From: Streptomyces sp. NBC_00258 | GTDB taxonomy: Bacteria > Actinomycetota > Actinomycetes > Streptomycetales > Streptomycetaceae | DNA: 64,000 nucleotides | Assembly: GCF_036182465.1 (NCBI RefSeq) | Contig: NZ_CP108081.1 | Location: 12,152,001-12,216,000 of the forward strand | Direction: 5' to 3' | In this document: positions 59,059 through 64,000 of the stretch, one piece after another | Layout of the letters: each line of letters begins with the position of its first letter | Numbering within the stretch: the first letter of the stretch is position 1 | Notes under the pieces: generated by a model | Database searches by the model: none | The model's input: the letters and a program-made list of their open reading frames with translations, nothing else | What the model was told of the DNA's origin: nothing | Translations under genes and position numbers: made by a program

Positions 59059-60446
59059 TGTTCCTGCTCCAGTCGCGCCGCGACTTCGGCGACCCGGCTC
59101 TGCAGCGAACTGGTCAGCAGCCGGCTCAGCTCCTGGTACTCGTTCACCTCGTCCTCATCGGCGGTGCCCGCGTACACCTTGCGCTCCAGCGCGACCAGCC
59201 GCTGGCGGTACTTCTCGGCGCGGCTGGAGTAGGGCGTGTCCAGGCCGAAGAGTTCCGACAGCACTGCGTCGTCGGCGCTGCCGTAGACCACCCGGCGATA
59301 GAGGTCCTCGTCCACCACAGCAGGCGGCTCGTCCTCGTCCGGTCCCGGCAAACGGATCAGAGCACCCTCGTCGGCGGCCTGGCAGACGTAGGGACTGTGG
59401 GTGGTGACGATGAACTGGATATTGGGAAAGTGCTCGCTAAGCCAGCCCCCGACCTGACGCTGCCACGTCACGTGCAGGTGCGCGTCCACCTCGTCGATCA
59501 GAACGACACCGGGCTGCAGGACAGCGACACGTCCGCTGCTGGTCCGTTCGGTCTGCAACCGCCCGTAGGCGGCGTGGATCTGCCGGATGATGTCCAGCAC
59601 CAGAGCGGCCAGCGTGCGGAAGCCGTCACTCATCTCGCGCAGCGGGAAACTCTCCTCGCTCTCGCGCAGGCTCACCATCAGTCCGTCTGCCGACACGCCA
59701 TTGAGCCGGTACTGATGCGGCAGGAGGCCGTCGCCCAGCACGGCCATCACATCCTTGAGCAGGAGCGTGGCAGGCATGTCCGGGACCGTCTCGGCGCGCC
59801 GAGAGTAGTCGAATTCTTGGAGCGAGCGGTGGTGGAGATCGATCATCCACGACACGCTCTCGGTCAAGCCAGCGTCTTCATGAAAGAGCGTGGCCAAAGG
59901 CGAGGGCAAGGGAACAGTGCTGTCGTACGCGCGGCGCATGGACCCCGTCAGCCGCCGGAACGGCCCGTAACCGGCACAGAACCAGCCCGGTACGCCGGGG
60001 TGCCACGGGCCGCTGAGAGCGGTTTGAGCGCGGACCGGATCGAGCCCCCGGTGGTCCATTACGACGGTCGGCCGACGAGGCCAGCTGTCCTCCGGCCCCG
60101 GGGGGCGGACGCCTTTCCACGCCAATTCCAGCCGGGTTTCCTCGCTCAGCGTGACGAGTGGGTCCGTAGCGACGACAGGGTCGGCTTCAGGGTGGGGAAG
60201 GACATCCACCGCTGCGTGCCCCGTCTCGGAACCTCTGGTGATGAGGCCCGTGAAGTCCACATTCAGACGCAATGCTGCATCCGGGCCTGCCAGCGTCAGA
60301 GCGATGACCTGCAGAAGGCTGGACTTGCCGGAACCGTTGCGCCCGGCGAGCACTGTCCAGCCGCCGTGCCCGGGCAGCTTCAGATCCACAGAGCGGTTCC
60401 CGCTGAAGCCTTTGATATCCGTGAGCTGGACCCGTGTGACGTACAC
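59055..60446 (-). CDS. AAA/ABC-type ATPase, Septu PtuA-like
   Basis: 463 aa from GTG 60446 (ACGGAG upstream), giving the usual start YVTRVQLTDIKGFSGNRSVD; ATG 60512 is an alternative. Walker A GRNGSGKSS at residues 35-43, ABC signature-like REMSDGFRTLAALVLDIIRQ, Walker B GVVLIDEVDAHLH and a switch region QFIVTTHSPYV: an SMC/OLD-type AAA_21 ATPase without a TOPRIM domain. It is directly coupled to the HNH gene. The pair is isolated between debris and an unrelated XRE gene, as in defence islands. Confidence 0.82.
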   Translation of the reverse strand: MYVTRVQLTDIKGFSGNRSVDLKLPGHGGWTVLAGRNGSGKSSLLQVIALTLAGPDAALRLNVDFTGLITRGSETGHAAVDVLPHPEADPVVATDPLVTLSEETRLELAWKGVRPPGPEDSWPRRPTVVMDHRGLDPVRAQTALSGPWHPGVPGWFCAGYGPFRRLTGSMRRAYDSTVPLPSPLATLFHEDAGLTESVSWMIDLHHRSLQEFDYSRRAETVPDMPATLLLKDVMAVLGDGLLPHQYRLNGVSADGLMVSLRESEESFPLREMSDGFRTLAALVLDIIRQIHAAYGRLQTERTSSGRVAVLQPGVVLIDEVDAHLHVTWQRQVGGWLSEHFPNIQFIVTTHSPYVCQAADEGALIRLPGPDEDEPPAVVDEDLYRRVVYGSADDAVLSELFGLDTPYSSRAEKYRQRLVALERKVYAGTADEDEVNEYQELSRLLTSSLQSRVAEVAARLEQEQ

Positions 60447-60715
60447 CCGCGCTCCGTCGTCCCTGTCGCCGCGACAGCCTGCCGCACACAGATACCGGCG
60501 TACGGGAGGCATCCGATGCCTCACCTTCTCACGAGGCAGACCTTTCCCAGCCTGATGCCGACGCCGGGCTGGGCCTTCCACCGCGACCCGGCAGAGGCCG
60601 CCGAGGCGACGGCCGAGAAGGAGCCGGACACGGAACCGGGTGAGATCACGGACCATTTCCCGAGCCGCGCGCCGACCCGGATGAGGACGCTGCCACGGGT
60701 GCCGGAAAAGAAGAG

Positions 60716-60757
60716 CGACCGGCTTCTGCCCGCAGTGGTTTGGGCAGAAGCCGGTCG
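60716..60757. terminator. Very stable hairpin upstream of the Septu-like genes
   Basis: CGACCGGCTTCTGCCC (60716-60731) and GGGCAGAAGCCGGTCG (60742-60757) form a perfect 16-bp stem with a 10-nt loop. Read on the minus strand it is followed by CTCTTCTTTTCC, so it probably ends transcripts coming from the XRE region before the ATPase gene. Confidence 0.75.
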
Positions 60758-60874
60758 TCTGTTTCCTCTGGCGGCCGCCCGCCCTGGAGAGCGACCACCA
60801 GATCCGAAGGCACAACTCTCAGCTGTGCCGGTGGGCGGGCTTCGCTGCAACAAAGCCGCCCGTTCCCCTGTTGT

Positions 60875-60898
60875 GTCGAGTAGCAACGGCCGGGGAGA
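60875..60898 (+). repeat. 24-bp leader repeat, copy 1
   Basis: GTCGAGTAGCAACG followed by GCCGGGGAGA. It matches 63125-63148 in 22 of 24 positions; the second copy provides the ribosome site of the gene at 63153. Confidence 0.6.
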
Positions 60899-60974
60899 CC
60901 GCGATCGTGAGCGCAGGTGAAGACGCGCAAAAAAGATGCGCCGTGAGGCTACCGGCAGCGTGATCGTTCCGCCA

Positions 60975-62714
60975 TCAATTTAGGACGGGACGGGTCCTGG
61001 CACTGTCGCGCAGCGCCAGCTGCAGGCGGCAATCCGCAGGAGCCCGCACACCGCTGACGGCTGGCTGGGCGGACCGGTACTGCAGGCCGTCCACTTCATG
61101 TCCCGAGCCGTGAAGGAAGCGCTGACGCCGTGCCATCGAGGGCCTCCGCATGCCGACGCTGCTGATGCATTGGTGACCCTTGCCGCCGGCGTCAGTCAGC
61201 CGGTTGCTTCCCCTGCCAGGATGGGCGGTCCGGTCGCAGAAGAAGAATGCTTGATCGACGTCCTTCGTGCGCTTCGGCAGTTCGATTTTCCTCCCACCCC
61301 GGCCGGTGCTGCCGACAGCCCGTGCGAACGGCATGCCGGGTCCGGCCACGCCGCCCACGTACGGCCTGCTCGACAGGAGGAACAGCACCGCCGGTGCCTG
61401 AGGCCTCAATGAGGCGACACGCGGGCTCTGGCACGGCGTGGCGCAGGCCGAGCCGAGCTCGATCAGGAAGGACGAGCATTCCGTGTCCGCGGTCAGAACC
61501 GCGCCGTGGCGCCTACGGGCGAGCGTGAGCTTCTTCGGCTGCGGGCCCACGATGGCGGATTCTGCGAGTGTGTGCCGCAACACCGCCCCACTCAGGATCA
61601 CATCTGCGCTGATGGCGCCGTTGTCTTGCGTGAAGTCCTGCTTGTGCCACACGGTTCGGGGCCCGGCACCCCCGTGCCTGAGGCCGTTGCGGGGCACCTC
61701 GTGTCCATCGAGGGCCCGCCACGCCGCGGTGTGGAAGGAGCCGAGGCCGGCCACCAGGTGATCCGTAGGGGGGGAAGCCGCCGCCGGCGACTCATAACCG
61801 AGGTAGGCGTGGAAGGCCGGGCCGGTTACCTCACCGAAGTGCGACCACCACGACGTTCCGCGGGAGTTGCGGGCCGCTTCCTCGAGGTCCCTCATCGTCT
61901 CGGGCACGCTGATTCCGTACAGCTCCATCAGCGCCCGTAGATCTGTCATCGAAACGCTCACCGCTCCGCTCTCGATCCGGATGAGCTTTGAGAGTGACCA
62001 CTGCAGATGCCGCGTCGTCTCCTGCTGGGAGATGCCGGCCTCTTCGCGCGCCCGGCGCAATGCGATGCGGAGTTTGCGGCGGTTGAGGCTTGGGTCGATT
62101 ACACGCGGCATGGTGCTTGCCTCACTCTTCGCAGCAAGATCCGCGGCCGCTGTGGTCCGCAGCCATGCCGCTTTGCAGGGGTCGAGGTCGCGGAAGAGCG
62201 TGCCTTGCGGTGCGCTTCCGTCCCTGGTCCGGTGGGAACCAAGGGTGAACCACGTCGGGATTGCCGGGTGCACGATCACCGATCCCTCAAGAACCCTGCT
62301 GGAGGGGAGGCGTCCATGAGCGGCGTTGTCTGCGTTGCCCAGTCCGGGATGGTCAACGAGCTCGGTGCCTGCGGAGAAGTCCCCCGAGCTGGGGGCACCG
62401 GTGCTACCGGACGTGAGGTAGATATACACGAGGCGCTCTGAACACACGTACGCGATATCGAGATGCCGATCCGCGGCCGGCTGGATCGCGTGAACAAAGA
62501 ACGCATGATCGATGGCGTCCTGCGTTTGCAACTGCTGCAAACTCTCCATGGCGAGGCAGTAGTTCGTGACGTTGGGCAGGGCAGAGAAGACGCTGACTCC
62601 GGTGAATCCGCTGGCGTCGCTTGCGGCCGTCCTCATCGTGCGCTCGATCCCGTGCGGCGCGGACCGCAGCACCGGCCCCACACCATGGAGCGCATCGAAA
62701 AGAGTGGCCGTCAT
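60975..62714 (-). CDS. XRE-family HTH protein region (fused or read-through, C-terminus degenerate)
   Basis: One open frame runs from ATG 62714 (GGAGAGACACG upstream) to 60975. Residues 1-105 look like a real but unknown domain (SGFTGVSVFSALPNVTNYCL, DAIDHAFFVHAIQPAADRHL). From an internal ATG at 62111 a classical XRE domain follows: RRKLRIALRRAREEAGISQQ, ETTRHLQWSLSKLIRIESGA, SMTDLRALMELYG. Streptomyces XRE proteins continue with DUF5753; here only traces remain (AFHAYLGYESPAA, LVAGLGSFHTAAWRALDG), and the last 150 or so codons look non-coding. The true gene may be 62111 to about 61400, possibly decayed. The upstream part may be a separate broken gene. Confidence 0.45.
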   Translation of the reverse strand: MTATLFDALHGVGPVLRSAPHGIERTMRTAASDASGFTGVSVFSALPNVTNYCLAMESLQQLQTQDAIDHAFFVHAIQPAADRHLDIAYVCSERLVYIYLTSGSTGAPSSGDFSAGTELVDHPGLGNADNAAHGRLPSSRVLEGSVIVHPAIPTWFTLGSHRTRDGSAPQGTLFRDLDPCKAAWLRTTAAADLAAKSEASTMPRVIDPSLNRRKLRIALRRAREEAGISQQETTRHLQWSLSKLIRIESGAVSVSMTDLRALMELYGISVPETMRDLEEAARNSRGTSWWSHFGEVTGPAFHAYLGYESPAAASPPTDHLVAGLGSFHTAAWRALDGHEVPRNGLRHGGAGPRTVWHKQDFTQDNGAISADVILSGAVLRHTLAESAIVGPQPKKLTLARRRHGAVLTADTECSSFLIELGSACATPCQSPRVASLRPQAPAVLFLLSSRPYVGGVAGPGMPFARAVGSTGRGGRKIELPKRTKDVDQAFFFCDRTAHPGRGSNRLTDAGGKGHQCISSVGMRRPSMARRQRFLHGSGHEVDGLQYRSAQPAVSGVRAPADCRLQLALRDSARTRPVLN

Positions 62715-62974
62715 CGTGTCTCTCCGTGTCTCGCTGCCGGAGCCGAACGGGACGACAAGATCCGTACCGTCGGCTGTGTCTGACCATTGCCCGAGCTCGC
62801 GGCCGAAGACGGATAGACCCCGCTGTGCCCGGATGGGCCGTGCATGGATATGCCTCGACTGAACCTTCTCCGCTCTCCCCGCACAAGGCCCCTGCTGCGG
62901 CCCGAAGCGGGTTTTTCGCCGTCTGCCGTGAAACACCCTCTGCGGGTTTATCCCGTATGACCTGCACCGTCGCC

Positions 62975-62989
62975 CTGACAGCCTGTCAG
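62975..62989. promoter_or_regulatory. Palindrome CTGACAG-C-CTGTCAG
   Basis: Perfect 7-bp arms around one C. It resembles the CTGACA-TC-TGTCAG palindromes at 45014 and 56843 but with a shorter centre. It lies between the divergent genes at 62714 and 63153. Confidence 0.4.
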
Positions 62990-63124
62990 CAGAAGTTGGG
63001 ACAATATGAAACACGGGCGCGGGGGTGGTCTTACGCCGTTGTGGCGAGAACGGGAAGGTGTTCGGTGAGGCTCTGTATCCCCCAGCTCTGCAAGGTCGGG
63101 GGATCTTTGCATACGGGGCCTCGC

Positions 63125-63148
63125 GTCGAGTAGCAACGACCGAGGAGA
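63125..63148 (+). repeat. 24-bp leader repeat, copy 2
   Basis: GTCGAGTAGCAACG then ACCGAGGAGA. It includes the GAGGAGA ribosome site of the gene at 63153. Copy 1 is at 60875-60898. Confidence 0.6.
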
Positions 63149-63152
63149 ACAA

Positions 63153-63389
63153 ATGAACAAAGGTGTACCCGTGCGCGCCTCCTGCGTGCACGGACCAGCC
63201 ATCGGCGGCAGCTTGTTGCTGCCGGCCCCGGCTGTGGTCATCATCGTGGTGGTCCTGGGCTTCACCGCTGGGCTGGCAGTCTGGTGGCAAGATCTGGACG
63301 CCGTCATCGCAACTGTCACCATTGGCAGCCTTACGGCAGTAGAACTCGTGCGCCGAACCGTCGCCGTCTTCTCCGCCCACCGCGTGTAA
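63153..63389 (+). CDS. Small membrane protein
   Basis: 78 aa from ATG 63153 with GAGGAG upstream. Two hydrophobic stretches: GGSLLLPAPAVVIIVVVLGF with TAGLAVWW, and after a short acidic loop ATVTIGSLTAVELV. The arrangement suggests two membrane passes with both ends inside. Eleven nt after its stop begins an HTH gene, so the two form an operon. Many Streptomyces XRE loci carry such a small membrane partner. Function unknown. Confidence 0.65.
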   Translation: MNKGVPVRASCVHGPAIGGSLLLPAPAVVIIVVVLGFTAGLAVWWQDLDAVIATVTIGSLTAVELVRRTVAVFSAHRV

Positions 63390-63400
63390 GGGGAGCGTCA

Positions 63401-64000
63401 ATGGGGCGCCACACCAATGCCCTGGCGACGCCCAAACCCCTGACCGAGCTGGCGCAGTGGCTGCGGTCACTGCGCCACCTCTCAGGGTTGAGCTATCGCC
63501 AGATGGAGCGACTGTCGACTCTCCACACTCACCCGACGGTCCCCTACCTGCGGTTCTACCGAGCCGACCGTGGAAGCGGTCTGCCGGCCTGGCGAGTAGT
63601 CCAGGACTATGTACGGATCTGCGGAGGAGACGTCCGGGACGCCGAACGCCTGTGGAAGAAAGCTGAGGCCGCCACAGCCTCGGCTGGCGGCCGGCCGCAG
63701 CGTCGTCGTCCCGTTCTGCCTTTGCAGTACATCGGCGAGCCAATCGAACTACTGGACGCCATGCGCGCCCTGCGGTTCAGCCACGGCAACAAAACCCTGC
63801 GCGAGCTCGAGCTTGCCGCCAGCGAGAAGGGCGTCAGTCACCTGCCGCGCAGCACTCTGGGCGCCGTCCTCGGCGGTAAGCGGATGCCCTCCAAGCGCCT
63901 TCTGCTCACCTTCGTCAGGGTGTGCGGTGAGGTCGAGCCTGGCACTCAGACAGCTCAGATGTGGGAGCGGGCCTGGGAGCGTGCCGACTCCTACCAGCGC
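63401..64000 (+). CDS. HTH-type protein, cut by the window end
   Basis: 200 codons are visible from ATG 63401 (GGGGAGC upstream), without a stop. Residues about 15-85 form a helical HTH-like unit (ELAQWLRSLRHLSGLSYRQM through VVQDYVRICGGDVRDAERLW). A second similar unit follows at about 115-195 (LLDAMRALRFSHGNKTLREL, LPRSTLGAVLGGKRMPSKRL, VRVCGEVEPGTQTAQMWERA). Streptomyces proteins of this type often continue into a sensor, kinase or membrane region, which cannot be seen here. It probably shares a transcript with the small membrane protein before it. Confidence 0.75.
   Translation, partial: MGRHTNALATPKPLTELAQWLRSLRHLSGLSYRQMERLSTLHTHPTVPYLRFYRADRGSGLPAWRVVQDYVRICGGDVRDAERLWKKAEAATASAGGRPQRRRPVLPLQYIGEPIELLDAMRALRFSHGNKTLRELELAASEKGVSHLPRSTLGAVLGGKRMPSKRLLLTFVRVCGEVEPGTQTAQMWERAWERADSYQR

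Larger units (their letters stand above)
60447..60974. other. Intergenic region with a terminator hairpin and a leader repeat
   Basis: No convincing gene. It contains a 16-bp-stem hairpin at 60716-60757 and one copy of a 24-bp repeat at 60875-60898. A GTG at 60906 shortly after the repeat opens an 18-codon frame of doubtful meaning. A plus-strand frame around 60550-60680 has no recognisable content. Confidence 0.5.
62715..63152 (+). other. Intergenic region with palindrome and leader repeat
   Basis: No gene recognised. CTGACAG-C-CTGTCAG lies at 62975-62989. The second copy of the 24-bp leader repeat (63125-63148) directly precedes the gene at 63153. Promoters for the divergent genes at 62714 and 63153 must lie here. 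Confidence 0.5.

Noticed and set aside
60975..63743. Single 922-residue minus-strand protein
   Set aside because: The frame is open by chance in GC-rich DNA; only two internal blocks (from ATG 62714 and ATG 62111) look protein-like, and the first 340 codons show no motifs and overlap the plus-strand genes at 63153 and 63401.
1..64000. tRNA, rRNA genes or a tRNA-associated attachment site
   Set aside because: No cloverleaf-like sequence with conserved T-loop bases and no rRNA stretch was seen by eye on either strand.

Overview
The window is chromosomal DNA from a high-GC actinomycete, almost certainly a Streptomyces. Codons end in G or C, GTG starts and 4-bp ATGA/GTGA gene overlaps are common, and the gene families are typical of the genus: SorC and MarR regulators, an ANTAR protein, secreted I36 protease inhibitors and a sugar ABC importer without its own ATPase. 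No tRNA, rRNA or CRISPR array was seen. Many IS remnants, frameshifted genes and deletion scars point to a plastic accessory region, such as a chromosome arm.

1-16.2 kb: a carbohydrate-use locus. It holds three SorC-type regulators, a lipoprotein/two-permease sugar importer, a split transketolase, an FGGY kinase, a TIM-barrel sugar isomerase and a DUF5060/DUF4038 glycosidase. Gene content matches the described D-apiose isomerase/apulose kinase/apulose-4-phosphate transketolase route, with an apiosidase-like enzyme to release the sugar. Five promoters share TTGAC(A/G)-N18-(-10) followed at nearly constant distance by a TGAAT/ATTCA palindrome, so the locus looks like one regulon. Its edges are eroded: a truncated sugar porter, a broken esterase, a rhamnosidase stub and a scar of a second isomerase gene.

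16.2-28.5 kb: an APH-like pseudogene, an MMPL transporter split by an inversion, a divergent SDR/MarR pair with a palindromic operator, a DUF262-HipA gene pair, and an IS4-family element (17-bp inverted repeats, 10-bp target duplication) inserted inside a decayed ISAzo13-family element. Two small membrane or secreted proteins follow.

28.5-42.5 kb: a TPR-CHAT protein with 13 repeats of 45 residues beside two divergent genes, then a defective Tn7-like transposon (tnsA, truncated tnsC, giant tniQ; tnsB deleted), then small hypothetical genes, a zincin-like protein and PIN/IS1380 remnants.

42.5-48.6 kb: a NarL-type two-component system, two secreted beta-gamma-crystallin/I36-type proteins, an RsbW-like ATP-binding protein and an ANTAR regulator.

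48.6-57.9 kb: a minus-strand operon of six uncharacterised genes diverging from a likely RiPP cluster. The cluster holds a 35-aa peptide, a 156-aa protein repeating the peptide's C-terminal motif, an HExxH enzyme resembling the alpha-ketoglutarate-dependent peptide hydroxylases, an MFS exporter, a phytanoyl-CoA-type dioxygenase and a LysR regulator. This is the best candidate for an undescribed system.

57.9-64 kb: a Septu-like ATPase/HNH pair, an XRE-type regulator region, a small membrane protein and an HTH protein cut by the window end.
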